Positions 15,483 to 26,345 of a stretch of 64,000 nt of DNA are shown here, piece after piece. Position 1 is the first letter of the stretch, and every line of letters begins with the position of its first letter. Under the pieces are notes generated by a model. That model saw only the letters and a program-made list of their open reading frames with translations. It searched no databases and was not told where the DNA came from. Origin of the DNA: Sphingomonas sp. Root241 (lineage in GTDB: Bacteria; Pseudomonadota; Alphaproteobacteria; Sphingomonadales; Sphingomonadaceae); assembly GCF_001428865.1 (NCBI RefSeq), contig NZ_LMIV01000001.1, forward strand, positions 1,673,997 through 1,737,996. The letters are read 5' to 3'. Both the position numbers and the translations under genes were made by a program.

Positions 15483-18400
15483 ATGCAACTGATCAGGGTC
15501 CTCCTCGCCGCCGCGATGCTGCTGCAGCCGGCCGCCATGGCGGCGGCCAGCCCTGATACGAATTCCCCGCGCCTGATGGCGCATTACACCCACCAGCGCT
15601 GGAGCGAGGAGAGCGACGCGCCTCGCCCGGTGTTCGCGCTGGCGCAGGACCAGCGCGGCTATCTGTGGATCGCCGCCGCCACGGGGCTTTTCCGCTTCGA
15701 CGGCATCCGCTTCGAGCCGGTGGGTGCCGGCATCGACTTTGTCGCCCAAGGCGCGCCTTCGGCGATCCTCGTCCGGCGTAACGGCGATGTCTGGACCAAT
15801 TTCGAGCGCACCGGCCGCTTCGCCGTCTATCGCGACGGCCGGCTGCGCCTCCTCGATGCACCGCCTTCGCCCGATCGTGTGCTCGCGATGCACGAGACTG
15901 CCGACGGTACGATCTGGGTGCTGACCGAAAAGATTGGATTGCCCCTGCTGCGATACCGGGCCGGTCGCTGGGCTTCGTTCGGCACCGAAGCCGGCGCACC
16001 GCTCGACAATCCGTTCAGCATGGTCGTCAGCGCGGACGGGACTGCCTGGGTCAGTTTCGCGCTGTCCGGCAAGGTGGCAAGGCTACGTCCCGGCGCCGGC
16101 AGGCTCGATTTCGTCCGTCACGATCCGGGTGCCCAAGGGCGATTGTCGCTGGATCGGCAAGGGCGCGTCTGGATCAGCGACGTGCGCGGGAGCTATCCGC
16201 TGACCGGCCCCGGCGCACAGGGCGCACCGCCGCCGCTTCGCCATCCCTACGCCACCGACGCCGGAGAAATCCGCGGCTGGCCGCGCTTCGATCGAGAAGG
16301 AAATCTGTGGATCGCCACTTATTATGGCGGGCTGCAACGCGTCACCCGGCCCGACCCACGCGGCGCCGCGACCAGGGCCGAGGCCGCTGCGCGGGTGGAG
16401 CGTTTCACCGCGCGCGACGGGTTATCGTCCAACGCCACGACCCGGGTCTTTCAGGACGCGGAAGGCAATGTCTGGGCCGGCACCCAGAACGGGCTCGACC
16501 GGTTCTGGCCGGCGACTCTGCGCAACGAACCCGGGCTTGCCCAGCCCGCCGCATATGGCGACCTGTTGCTGCGTGCATCCGACGGCACCGTCTATATCGG
16601 GGAAGCCGCGACTGTCTATCGCGTGCGGCCAAACGCGCGACCCGAGCCGATCTTCCGGAGCCCGGGCAACGAACCGCGTACGCTGTGCGAGGCGCCCGAT
16701 GGCGCGATCTGGATCGGCCTGAACAACGGAAACGCGAACGGTCCGAACCCGGGCAAGCCGATCATGATCTGGCGGAATGGCAGCATCCGCCCCGGCCCGC
16801 GCGTCCCGCTCGATTATGTCGTGTACGACTGCGCCTTCGACGGGCGGGGCGATTTCTGGGTAACCGCCTGGCTGGGTGGCATGGCGCGGCTGCATCAGGG
16901 CCGCTGGCAGCGGATTGCCGGCGCGCCGGGGCAGCCATTCGCGCCGCGTTCGATGATAGCCGACGATCAGGGGCGGATCGTCGTACATTGGAGCGATCGC
17001 GTGCTGAGCCGGCTCGACGGGCTCACCCGGCAATCCTTTCCAATACCGTTCGGCGGATATGCGCCCGACGACATCTCGCTCAACCGCGATATTCCCAACG
17101 CCCTCCTAGTCGGCGGGGAATTTGGTCTCTCCCGCTTCGATGGCATGGGGTTTCGCACAGTCACTGCGCGGAGGTTGCCGCAGTTCAGCGGCGTCAACGG
17201 CACGGTTCGCACCGCCACCGGCGACACCTGGCTCGCCAGCCCGACAGGGATTTTGCGCTTGCGTTCGGCCGATCTCGACCGCGCCTTTGCCGAACCGGCC
17301 TGGACGCCGCCCATGCAGGTGTTCGACGCGGCAGACGGTCTCCGGAGCCGCCCCCATTCGCACAGTCGCAACGCGATCGTGCAGGGTGGCGACGGACGGC
17401 TCTGGATCGCCACCCAGACGGGCACCCTGTGGCTCGATCCCAGGGACGTGAAGCGCAGTATGACCGCGCCCAAGGTCGCGGTCGGCGCGCTCGTCGCGGA
17501 CCGGGTCTATCGCGACCCGGTCAGCGTGACGCTCCCCGCTGGCCGCTCGAACATCCAGTTCGACTTCGCGGTGCTGAGCTTCTCCAATCCGCGCGCCGCC
17601 CAGGTCCGCTACCGGATCGAGGGGCAGGACACCGACTGGGTGGAAGCCGGCACGCGGCGCCAGGCCTTCTACACCAACCTCGCTCCCGGCACCTATCGCT
17701 TCCGGCTGATCGCGGCGAACAACAATGGGGTGTGGAACGAGGCCGGCGCCACGGTCGAGTTCACCATTCCGCCCACCTTCTTCCAATCGAAATGGTTCCT
17801 CGCTTTGTGCGCGGCGTTCGTGCTGGCGCTGCTCTGGCTCGCCTATCGGCTGCGCATGGCGCAGGTCGCCGGCCGCATCCGGACGCGGCTGGAGGAACGG
17901 CTGGGCGAGCGCGAGCGCATCGCCCGCGAGTTGCACGATACCTTGCTGCAAAGCGTGCAGGGCCTGGTGCTCCGCTTCCAGTCGGTCGCCAACAAGATGC
18001 CGCCTGAGGGGCCGGCGCGCGGCCAGCTCGAATCCGCGCTCGCGCGCGCCGACGACATCATCGCCGAGGGCCGCAACCGCGTACAGGACCTGCGCGGCGC
18101 CGGCGACAAGGGGGACCTGCCCGAATTGCTCAAGGAGCGCGCGGTGGCGGCCGGCTTCGATCCCGCGATCGGGGTGCGCATCGTGGTCGAAGGCCGTCAG
18201 CGCCCGGTCGATCCGCTCGTCGCGGTCGAACTCGGGCGGATCGTCGACGAGGCACTGTTCAACGTCTGCCGCCACGCCAATGCCAATGCGGTCGAGATCG
18301 TCGTCCGCTTCGGCACTCGCCAGCTCGGCGTGGAGATCCGCGACGACGGCGTGGGCATGCCGCCCGAAGTCGCCGCCCAGGGTCACAAGCCCGGCCATTT

Positions 18401-18596
18401 CGGTCTGGTCGGGATGCGCGAGCGTGCCGAACGGATCGGATGCAGCTTCTCGATCGACAGCCGCCCGGGCATGGGCTGCGCGGTTACCCTGACCCTGCCT
18501 GCCCGTCTCGCCTTCGCCGACCACGCGCCCGGCCGGCGCCGGCGGCTTTTCTCCCGACTTCTCCGCAACAGGAAAGAACCGAGCCATGCCGCCTGA
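15483..18596 (+). CDS. Propeller-type sensor histidine kinase (Reg_prop / Y_Y_Y / HisKA_3)
   Basis: A 1037-residue membrane sensor. A signal peptide (about 1-22, ending MAAAS) is followed by a periplasmic beta-propeller with repeated LWIA/VWAGTQNGLDRF-like blades (about 35-680) and a Y_Y_Y domain (about 695-765; RYRIEGQDTDW, LAPGTYRFRLIAAN). One transmembrane helix (about 775-795) leads to a HisKA_3 region with His818 in IARELHDTLLQSVQG and an ATPase domain (DEALFNVCRHANA, IRDDGVGMP, GHFGLVGMRER). In Bacteroidetes and sphingomonads such kinases often sense oligosaccharides or other periplasmic ligands. It overlaps the NarL-type gene by 11 bp, so the two form a two-component pair. Confidence 0.93.
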   Translation: MQLIRVLLAAAMLLQPAAMAAASPDTNSPRLMAHYTHQRWSEESDAPRPVFALAQDQRGYLWIAAATGLFRFDGIRFEPVGAGIDFVAQGAPSAILVRRNGDVWTNFERTGRFAVYRDGRLRLLDAPPSPDRVLAMHETADGTIWVLTEKIGLPLLRYRAGRWASFGTEAGAPLDNPFSMVVSADGTAWVSFALSGKVARLRPGAGRLDFVRHDPGAQGRLSLDRQGRVWISDVRGSYPLTGPGAQGAPPPLRHPYATDAGEIRGWPRFDREGNLWIATYYGGLQRVTRPDPRGAATRAEAAARVERFTARDGLSSNATTRVFQDAEGNVWAGTQNGLDRFWPATLRNEPGLAQPAAYGDLLLRASDGTVYIGEAATVYRVRPNARPEPIFRSPGNEPRTLCEAPDGAIWIGLNNGNANGPNPGKPIMIWRNGSIRPGPRVPLDYVVYDCAFDGRGDFWVTAWLGGMARLHQGRWQRIAGAPGQPFAPRSMIADDQGRIVVHWSDRVLSRLDGLTRQSFPIPFGGYAPDDISLNRDIPNALLVGGEFGLSRFDGMGFRTVTARRLPQFSGVNGTVRTATGDTWLASPTGILRLRSADLDRAFAEPAWTPPMQVFDAADGLRSRPHSHSRNAIVQGGDGRLWIATQTGTLWLDPRDVKRSMTAPKVAVGALVADRVYRDPVSVTLPAGRSNIQFDFAVLSFSNPRAAQVRYRIEGQDTDWVEAGTRRQAFYTNLAPGTYRFRLIAANNNGVWNEAGATVEFTIPPTFFQSKWFLALCAAFVLALLWLAYRLRMAQVAGRIRTRLEERLGERERIARELHDTLLQSVQGLVLRFQSVANKMPPEGPARGQLESALARADDIIAEGRNRVQDLRGAGDKGDLPELLKERAVAAGFDPAIGVRIVVEGRQRPVDPLVAVELGRIVDEALFNVCRHANANAVEIVVRFGTRQLGVEIRDDGVGMPPEVAAQGHKPGHFGLVGMRERAERIGCSFSIDSRPGMGCAVTLTLPARLAFADHAPGRRRRLFSRLLRNRKEPSHAA

Positions 18597-19224
18597 TAAG
18601 GGCGCCTCGCCCATCCGCATCCTGATCGTCGACGATCACCCGGTGTTGCGCGAAGGCGTCGCTTCGATCCTCGAGGACCGCACCGACATGATCTTGATCG
18701 GCGAGGCGCGTGACGGCGCGGAGGCAGTCGCGCGCTACCGCGAGCTGCGGCCCGACGTGACGCTGATGGACCTGCAGATGCCGGTGATGAACGGTGTCGA
18801 TGCGATCACCGCGATCCGCGGTGATTTTCCCGATGCGCGCATCCTGGTTCTCACCACCTATGCCGGCGATGTGCAGGCAGTACGCGCGCTCAAGGCGGGG
18901 GCGACCGGCTATCTGCTCAAGAGCAGCCTGCGAACCGAGATGCTCGACGCGATCCACAACGTCCATCGCGGACGCCGCCACGTGCACGGCGACGTCGCCG
19001 CCGAGATCGCGCTGCACGTCGGCGAGGACAATCTGAGCGGACGCGAAATCGCAGTGCTGCGCCTCGTCGCCGAAGGCAAGGCGAACAAGGAGATCGGGAA
19101 TGCGATGTCGCTCTCGGAAGAGACAGTGAAGGCGCATCTCAAGAACATATTCGCCAAGCTCGACGTCAGCGACCGCACCCATGCGGTGACGGTCGCCGCG
19201 CGGCGGGGGATCATCGAGCTCTAA
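18586..19224 (+). CDS. NarL/LuxR-type response regulator, partner of the propeller kinase
   Basis: A 212-residue regulator: receiver with VDDHPVLREG and Asp62 (LMDLQMPVMNG), LTTYAGD and a YLLKSS Lys, then a LuxR-type helix-turn-helix (LSGREIAVLRLVAEGKANKE, then IGNAMSLSEETVKAHLKNIF). Its ATG overlaps the kinase gene by 11 bp. The NarL class matches the HisKA_3 class of the kinase, the usual pairing. Its stop overlaps the end of the convergent SDR gene by 4 bp, leaving no room for a separate terminator. Targets are unknown; a G-rich inverted repeat at 15381 is one candidate. Confidence 0.93.
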   Translation: MPPDKGASPIRILIVDDHPVLREGVASILEDRTDMILIGEARDGAEAVARYRELRPDVTLMDLQMPVMNGVDAITAIRGDFPDARILVLTTYAGDVQAVRALKAGATGYLLKSSLRTEMLDAIHNVHRGRRHVHGDVAAEIALHVGEDNLSGREIAVLRLVAEGKANKEIGNAMSLSEETVKAHLKNIFAKLDVSDRTHAVTVAARRGIIEL

Positions 19225-19970
19225 AGGAGCGCCATCCCGCCATCGACGCGCAGGTTCACGCCGGTGATGAAGCTGCTCATGTCAGACGCCAGGAACAGCG
19301 CCGCGCTGGCCAGCTCCTCCGGCCGCCCGAGCCGCCCGAGCGGGATCGCCGCCGCCATCTGCGCCTCGAAAGCCGGGCGCTGTTCGGGCGTGACGCCGAG
19401 CTTGCCGAGTATCTCGGTATCGGTCGGTCCCGGGCTCAGCACATTGACGCGGATGCCGCGGTCCTTGAGCTCGAGCGCCCAGCTGCGTGCGAAGGCCCCG
19501 ATCGCCGCCTTGGAGCCGGCATAGACGGCATGGCCGTCGAGCACCTTCTCGCTGGCCAACGAGCCGGTGATCACGATAGCACCCCGATCGCGCAGGATCG
19601 GCGCGATCTTCTGTACGCCAATGAACACGCCGCGCGTATTGGTCGCGAACTGCGCATCATATTCCGCCTCGGGCACCTCCCCGGAATGGCGGATCGTGTT
19701 GATTCCGGCATTGGCGATATAAATGTCGAGCACGCCGAACCGCTCGGCGATCTCGTCGGCGGCCCGGGCGTGGAATTCCGGATCGGCGACATCGCCCAGG
19801 ACGTGCGAAGCCCCGGCCCCGATCCGTCGTACCGCTTCCTTCGCCGCGTCTTCACGGCGCCCGGAGACGATCACCCGGGCGCCCTCCACCGCAAACAGCT
19901 TTGCGATCGCGAAGCCGATGCCGCTGGTGCCGCCCGTGATCATCGCCGTCTTGCCGGTGAGCAATACCAT
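19221..19970 (-). CDS. Short-chain dehydrogenase/reductase (classical SDR)
   Basis: A 249-residue classical SDR with the cofactor motif TGGTSGIG (residues 11-18), NAG (IYIANAGIN), the catalytic Ser in ITGSLAS and Tyr-x3-Lys in HAVYAGSKAA, and a normal C-terminal SFITGVNLRVDGG. These enzymes oxidise or reduce alcohols, ketones or sugars with NAD(P)H; the substrate is unknown. AGGAGGAAC lies directly before the ATG at 19970, fixing the start. The N-terminus (MVLLTGKTAMITGG) closely resembles the SDR fragment at 3671, which points to related copies. Confidence 0.92.
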   Translation of the reverse strand: MVLLTGKTAMITGGTSGIGFAIAKLFAVEGARVIVSGRREDAAKEAVRRIGAGASHVLGDVADPEFHARAADEIAERFGVLDIYIANAGINTIRHSGEVPEAEYDAQFATNTRGVFIGVQKIAPILRDRGAIVITGSLASEKVLDGHAVYAGSKAAIGAFARSWALELKDRGIRVNVLSPGPTDTEILGKLGVTPEQRPAFEAQMAAAIPLGRLGRPEELASAALFLASDMSSFITGVNLRVDGGMALL

Positions 19971-20282
19971 ATGTTCCTCCTGAATTGCGTCTACCCGGAG
20001 GTGGTCATGAGGGCCCATGTGCGTCACCTGTTCCTTGGTTCAGCCCCGCCCCTTCCAAGGTTTTAGCCGCTCCCCTCCCCTGGCCAGATGCGGTCGCCGC
20101 GCAAACCCGTCACAAGGCGGGTCGAGGCTCCGGTCGAAGTATTGGAGCAGCTTGGGGAGCCGTGTTAATCGGACGCGACAGGGATGATGAACGCAGGGGT
20201 TTTTCCGATTTCACCCTGCGGCCAACGAAGTGGCAGTCGAGCGTCCCACCTGTCCGGCTCTTCCAGTGCTCAGGAGGAATGA
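19971..20282. other. Divergent intergenic region, nothing recognised
   Basis: About 310 bp between the divergent SDR and the deleted gene at 20283. Ribosome sites lie at both ends (AGGAGGAAC on the minus strand; AGGAGGA before 20283). No operator, small gene or sigma pattern stands out. Confidence 0.5.
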
Positions 20283-21018
20283 ATGTCGCCGCCGATCCGT
20301 ATCCTGCTCCAGACGACGATTCCGGGAATCGAAGACGACTGGAATATCGGTCGCTTCTCGATGCTGCGCGACTATCTTGCCGAACTGAGTCTGCACGCTC
20401 GGCGGCGTGGGCGAAGCGCATTTCTTCCACAGCAAGAAACCGGAGCCGGACGAAGCGCGCCGCGTCATCGATGACCGGGAGACCGGTTATATCCTCTGGC
20501 CGAACTATCATTCCGGCGCGAACGGCGATTTCCAGGAGATCCACATCGTCGGCGAACCGCATCGCGTGCTGCGCGATCCCGAAGCGCCCGGCGGATTGAT
20601 CCGCTACCTGCCTTCGCATCCGCATGAAGGAGCGGTCGGCGCGCCACCCACGGACTCCTCCGCCCGGGTGATCGCCACGGGCACCAGCAAGGTGACCGGT
20701 CGCGCCTTCAACATCGCCGTGGCGTTCGAACCATCGGCCGCCGGCGGCCCCGCACTGGCGGAATCGACCTTCCACCACTTCACCGATTACAATTGGGACC
20801 CATCGCGCGGCTGCCCCAGCTTTGTCGGCGAGAAGCCGGGCCACGCGCTGGCGCATTCGCCCGAGGCCCAGCGATCGATCCGTCATTATGCAAGGAACCT
20901 GGCACTGTGGCTGGCCCGCCGATCTCCCACCGGCGTGGCTGCCGAAGCGCAAGACCGCGCCCTCGACGAGGCGCTGGACGAGAGTTTTCCCGCCAGCGAC
21001 TCGCCTGCAATCTATTAA
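20283..21018 (+). pseudogene. Protein of unknown function disrupted by internal deletion and frameshift
   Basis: The start is good: AGGAGGA then ATG at 20283, with PPIRILLQTTIPGIEDDWNI, GRFSMLRDYLAEL. Right after this, near 20390, the sequence jumps frame and resumes as CTLGGVGEAHFFHSKKPEPD, continuing to 21018 with NYHSGANGDFQEI, STFHHFTDYNWDPSRGCPSF and an acidic end DESFPASDSPAIY. From memory, intact relatives in other proteobacteria carry about 80-100 further residues between these two parts; I could not check this. A deletion with frame change explains the junction. The first frame stops after 63 codons, so the protein is probably lost. No enzyme motif is recognised in what remains. Confidence 0.65.
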
Positions 21019-21121
21019 TTGGGTTCCGCGCTCGGCGACCTCAATCCTTTTGCGTACGCGCATCCCCGCGAGCGTTGTCGATTGCGAGTGGTGTTCCAAA
21101 GGGCCATCCGGATTTGGAGGC

Positions 21122-23452
21122 TCAGGCCGACGCCGATCGTGCCCGGTGCCCGGAGGCCAGCGGGGTGAACGCATGGTTCAACAACGCATGCAGTTCGCTC
21201 TCGAGCAGCGCCTTGGAGAACAGGAACCCCTGCAGCTCATTGCAGCCTGCGACCTGGAGCAAGCATCCCTGTTCCTCGGTTTCCACGCCTTCCGCGGTGA
21301 CGGAAAGCGCCATGGCATGCCCGAGAGCGATCACGGCCTGCACGATGGCGATCGCCTCGGGATCCTGCCCGAGCCGCTTCACGAAGCTCTTGTCGATCTT
21401 GATCCTGTCGACCTTGAACTTCTTCAGGTAGCTGAGACTGGAATAACCGGTTCCGAAATCGTCGAGCGCGATACGGAAGCCTTCCGCGCGCAGTTCCCGG
21501 AGCGCGGCTTTCACAAGCTCGTCGTCTTCGACGAGGATACTCTCCGTCACCTCAAGCTCGATCCGGCGGGGATCGATGTCCGCCTCGCGCACGATCGAAC
21601 TGATCGACTGCGCCACGCCAGGCGTCCGGAACTGCACCGGCGAGATGTTCACGGCCATCGACAGTTCTGGCCAATTTAGCGCCACGCGGCACGCCTCGCC
21701 GAGCACCCAGTTACCGATCAGATCTATCAGGCCGCAATCCTCGGCCACCGGAATGAATGCGTCAGGCGCCAGTTCGCCACGGGTGGGATGCCGCCACCTT
21801 ACCAGCGCCTCGAGCCCGACGATCTGCGCGCCGGATGCGTCAAGCTTTGGCTGGTACGCCACGAACAATTCGTCACCGGAGCGCAACGCGGCTCTCAGAT
21901 CGTCTTCGATGACACGCCGGTTGGCAATGCTCTCATCCATCTCGGGACTGAAGAAGCGCCAGCCGTCGCGACCGCTCCCCTTGGCCCTATACATCGCGAT
22001 GTCGGCCATTCGGAGCAGCTCCGTCTTGTCGGTCCCCTGCGCCGGGCAGATCGCGATCCCGATACTGCCGCCGACGTGCACTACGGATCCCATTATCTCG
22101 AACGGACCTCGCAATTCGGCCAGCGCCGCTTCGGCGACCCCGGCTAGTTGCTCGGTACCGCTGCAGTCGGTGATGCATACGGCGAATTCGTCACCGCCGA
22201 GGCGAGCCACGACGTTGTTGGCGCCCACGCAGTTCACGAGCCGCGCCGCGACAGCCTGAATCAACCTGTCGCCGGCCAGGTGGCCGAGCGTATCGTTGAC
22301 GTTCTTGAAGCGATCGAGATCAATCAGCATTACACCAAGCTGCCGCTCCGCTCCCAGGTCGGCGATCGATTCCTCGACGAACTTGCTGAACGAGGCCCGG
22401 TTCGGAAGCGCGGTGAGCGGGTCGTGGTGCGCCAGATACTGGGCCTGCGACTCTTTCGCCTGAAGTTGCAGGCGCGCTTCTTCCAGCACCGCGATCGATC
22501 TCGCATCTCTGGACATGAGCCGGCCGATGCCGGCGATCAGCGCGGCCAGCAGCACGAGCAGAGCGAGGAGCGCGACTCCGCCCTGAAGCAGCACGGAGCC
22601 AAGAATGGCCTTGCCGGGCATTTCGGGCCGCCAGGTGAAATAGCCGATGCGCCGGCCGCGAAATGAGGACAGGGGCACGCTGTATTCACCGGACGCGCCG
22701 TCGGCCACTGTCCTGGTGAACCGGGCACCTGCGATTCCACGCACGCGTTGCAGGTCATGCATGAGGCTGGTGTTCAGGTAGCGAATGCTGACAAGCAGCG
22801 GTTCCGATCCCGCCGCCGCTTTGGGTTTGTGGGAATCGGGCACCATGCGCATGACGCTTGCGACCGCGGCCTTTCCCCGGATGTCGACCAGATCGGTGGC
22901 ATGCACTGCGGTGGGAGAAGTCCGCACTGTGCTATCCGGATGCGGCTTTCGGTTGGGAAGACGTTCATGCGGATTGGCGGGGCCGGTACTCTCGCCTCGC
23001 ACGGCATCGATGAGCGGGCGCACGCCCGCCTCGATCGAGGCAAACGTCTCGAGCTTCGCCCGAACGCCGTTTTCCATTGCGTAGACGGGGCGATTGCTGC
23101 CGTCGAGGATGACGTCCAGCTCGTGATTGAAAACATAGTTCAGCCATGTGCCCACATTCTGATCGAGCCAGTCCAGATCGGGTTTCTGCTTGCCGAGTTC
23201 CACGACGGCCGGGTCCCAGATCGCCACACCGGCCTGGCTTTGCGCAAGCTCGTCGAGTGTCGCCCCAATGGCGAGACGAACTTCGCGCTCTTGTCTGTCG
23301 CGGGTCGCCTGGTCGCTCCTTTCTGCCGTAGTCCACAAGCTCCACAGGCCGAACAGAACAAGTGCGGCAGCGAGACAGACGGTGGGTAACGCAACGAAAG
23401 CGATGAAGCGGCGTCTCGATCCTGCGATTTGGGTAGCTGGAGAGTGGAACAT
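21122..23452 (-). CDS. CHASE4-GGDEF-EAL membrane cyclic-di-GMP enzyme
   Basis: A 776-residue protein. An N-terminal helix (about 15-40), a periplasmic CHASE4-like domain (about 45-265, with WDPAVVELGKQKPDLDWLDQ) and a second helix (about 280-305) precede a GGDEF domain with an intact GGDEF at 419-423 and an EAL domain with EAL at 548-550 (GLEALVRWRHP), later ELEVTES and DDFGTGYSSL. Both catalytic signatures are intact, so it could make or degrade cyclic-di-GMP; many such proteins act mainly as phosphodiesterases. The start at 23452 (MFHSPATQ) puts the first helix at the N-terminus, but no strong ribosome site is seen and a GTG 12 bases upstream is possible. It stands alone. Confidence 0.9.
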   Translation of the reverse strand: MFHSPATQIAGSRRRFIAFVALPTVCLAAALVLFGLWSLWTTAERSDQATRDRQEREVRLAIGATLDELAQSQAGVAIWDPAVVELGKQKPDLDWLDQNVGTWLNYVFNHELDVILDGSNRPVYAMENGVRAKLETFASIEAGVRPLIDAVRGESTGPANPHERLPNRKPHPDSTVRTSPTAVHATDLVDIRGKAAVASVMRMVPDSHKPKAAAGSEPLLVSIRYLNTSLMHDLQRVRGIAGARFTRTVADGASGEYSVPLSSFRGRRIGYFTWRPEMPGKAILGSVLLQGGVALLALLVLLAALIAGIGRLMSRDARSIAVLEEARLQLQAKESQAQYLAHHDPLTALPNRASFSKFVEESIADLGAERQLGVMLIDLDRFKNVNDTLGHLAGDRLIQAVAARLVNCVGANNVVARLGGDEFAVCITDCSGTEQLAGVAEAALAELRGPFEIMGSVVHVGGSIGIAICPAQGTDKTELLRMADIAMYRAKGSGRDGWRFFSPEMDESIANRRVIEDDLRAALRSGDELFVAYQPKLDASGAQIVGLEALVRWRHPTRGELAPDAFIPVAEDCGLIDLIGNWVLGEACRVALNWPELSMAVNISPVQFRTPGVAQSISSIVREADIDPRRIELEVTESILVEDDELVKAALRELRAEGFRIALDDFGTGYSSLSYLKKFKVDRIKIDKSFVKRLGQDPEAIAIVQAVIALGHAMALSVTAEGVETEEQGCLLQVAGCNELQGFLFSKALLESELHALLNHAFTPLASGHRARSASA

Positions 23453-23796
23453 CGAACCGCGCACATGATCAGAGGAATGCGGATTGCCAAAAGCCAATGG
23501 GCTGCCTGCCCAAGGCGAAGGCAATATCGGGCAAAGGCGTCTAAATTCATTATAGGCCTGTTCGCGTCGACGACGCGCATTTGGCGGCCACATTGATCTC
23601 TCTCAGAGCGGCTGCGCCAGAAGTCTGGACGGTAAAATCGGGCGACTGCTTGCGAGCGGTAAAGCTAAGGCGCTTCCGCGGCCTCTACGGAGGTGCTTGC
23701 CATGAATCGAAACGCAGGCGATCCAATCAGATGCGATGCACACAGAATCAGGCTGTCGCGCTTTCGATGCGCTGCTTCCAAACAGGAGCCGGGAAA

Positions 23797-24963
23797 ATGA
23801 CAATGACGCGGCGGCAAGCCGTCCGATCGATCGGATTCGGCGCGGCTACGCTCTCCGCTCCGGTACTGGCAGCACCCCGATCCCGGAATTGGGGGAAAGT
23901 GATCGATTCCATTGCCCATAACGCGGTCGAGAAAGGAACTGTGGCCGGTCTCGCTATCGGAATCGGCGACAAGCACGGCCCCCTCTTTCTGCGCGGCTAT
24001 GGCTTCGCAAACCTCGAGACGCGCGCACCCGCGGACGAGAACAGCGTCTTTCGCATCGCCTCGATCACCAAGACCTTCACCGCAGCCGCCGTGATGATGC
24101 AGAAGGAAAAGGGCAAGCTGCGCCTCGATCAGACACTCGCCGATTTTTACCCGGATATACCGGGGGCACGCGACATCACGCTGCGGCACCTCCTGTCCCA
24201 TACGGCGGGGCTGCATGACTATTCCCAAGGCGGGTATCCGGCGTCGTATGGAAAATGGTCGACAGCGGACGAGTTCGCTCGGGGAGTCCTCGAGATGAAG
24301 CCGCTATACGACTTCCCACCCGGTACCCGATACAATTACAGCAATGGCGGCTACGTCCTGCTGGCAGGCGCGATCGAGAAAGCCTCCGGGACGACCTATG
24401 CGAAATTCCTGAAGGACCGCATCTTCCTGCCTTGCGGGATGACCGCGACCGAGGTCGATGCCCCTCTCGACGTCGCCGTCCGACGCGCGGACGGCTATTC
24501 TCTGATTGACGGCAAGCCGGGTACATTCCGACACGCCGATTATATGGACCGGCTACCCTTGTCTGCCGGGGCGATACGCTCTTCAGCCACCGACATGCTC
24601 CGCTGGTCGGCCGCCTTCTTCGGCGGACGAGTCGTATCGCCAGCCTCGGTCGCGGAAATGACGAAGCCTGCAACAGTGACCGGCGGCACACTGGTGGGCG
24701 ACGCCCGCTGGTGGCCCCCGGGGTTCGATCCGGGCAAGCCCCCTGCATTCGCGACCGATGACAATTACGGCCTGGGCTGGGAGATGACGACCTTTTACGG
24801 GCGTCCCACAGCCAATCACAGCGGCGGCATCAATGGGTTCAATGCGATGCTCACCCATTATCTCGACGAGGATCTGACGTTGGTTTTGCTCGGGAATACC
24901 GATAATGGAGTCGTCGAGCCCTGGAGTGGGCTGATCCAGCAGCTTGGCTCCCGACGTCCCTAG
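23797..24963 (+). CDS. Serine hydrolase of the beta-lactamase/class C fold, Tat-type signal
   Basis: A 388-residue protein whose start TRRQAVRSIGFGAATL resembles a twin-arginine signal. The Ser89-x-x-Lys92 motif (RIASITKTF), Tyr-x-Asn (YNYSNGG, about 178) and HSGGINGF near the C-terminus are the three active-site boxes of class C beta-lactamases, esterases and D-aminopeptidases. The ATG at 23797 has CAGGAG about 10 bases upstream. In frame it ends at 24963, but the next frame continues with plausible C-terminal sequence (see 24947), so the present end may result from a one-base insertion in CTTGGCTCC. The core fold is complete either way. Substrate unknown. Confidence 0.85.
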   Translation: MTMTRRQAVRSIGFGAATLSAPVLAAPRSRNWGKVIDSIAHNAVEKGTVAGLAIGIGDKHGPLFLRGYGFANLETRAPADENSVFRIASITKTFTAAAVMMQKEKGKLRLDQTLADFYPDIPGARDITLRHLLSHTAGLHDYSQGGYPASYGKWSTADEFARGVLEMKPLYDFPPGTRYNYSNGGYVLLAGAIEKASGTTYAKFLKDRIFLPCGMTATEVDAPLDVAVRRADGYSLIDGKPGTFRHADYMDRLPLSAGAIRSSATDMLRWSAAFFGGRVVSPASVAEMTKPATVTGGTLVGDARWWPPGFDPGKPPAFATDDNYGLGWEMTTFYGRPTANHSGGINGFNAMLTHYLDEDLTLVLLGNTDNGVVEPWSGLIQQLGSRRP

Positions 24964-25075
24964 CAGCTCGGAGCCGACCGACGATCCGGCGGGCCTCGGT
25001 GCGCTCGCCGGCACGTTCCACCGCGACGAACCTCGCCGTCTCGGCCAATTGGAGGATGGAATACACCTCAAGTGA
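24947..25075 (+). pseudogene. Possible frameshifted C-terminal tail of the serine hydrolase
   Basis: If one G of the run at 24946-24947 is skipped, the hydrolase reads on as APDVPSSSEPTDDPAGLG, then ALAGTFHRDEPRRLGQLED and stops at 25075. A DPxGLxxLAGTxxR start is common in tails of this hydrolase group (recalled, not checked). The tail still ends early, so more may be missing. Confidence 0.35.
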
Positions 25076-26251
<1,176 letters not shown>

Positions 26252-26285
26252 CCCGCCGACCTTGTGAGCACTGGTCCTCGGCGGG
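26252..26285 (+). terminator. Hairpin after the mreB paralogue
   Basis: CCCGCCGA (26252-26259) pairs perfectly with TCGGCGGG (26278-26285) across an 18-base loop, starting directly at the stop codon. There is no T run, so its strength is uncertain. Confidence 0.45.
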
Positions 26286-26345
26286 CCGGCATCAAGGGTA
26301 GCTAACGCCCCAATAGCGGTCGTAATTCCCTCTCCGCCTGCTGCA

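Noticed and set aside
16307..18620. Long frames (566 codons plus strand, 504 codons minus strand) across the propeller kinase
   Set aside because: Shadows of the 1037-residue kinase; low-complexity Arg/Ala/Gly sequence and no ribosome sites.
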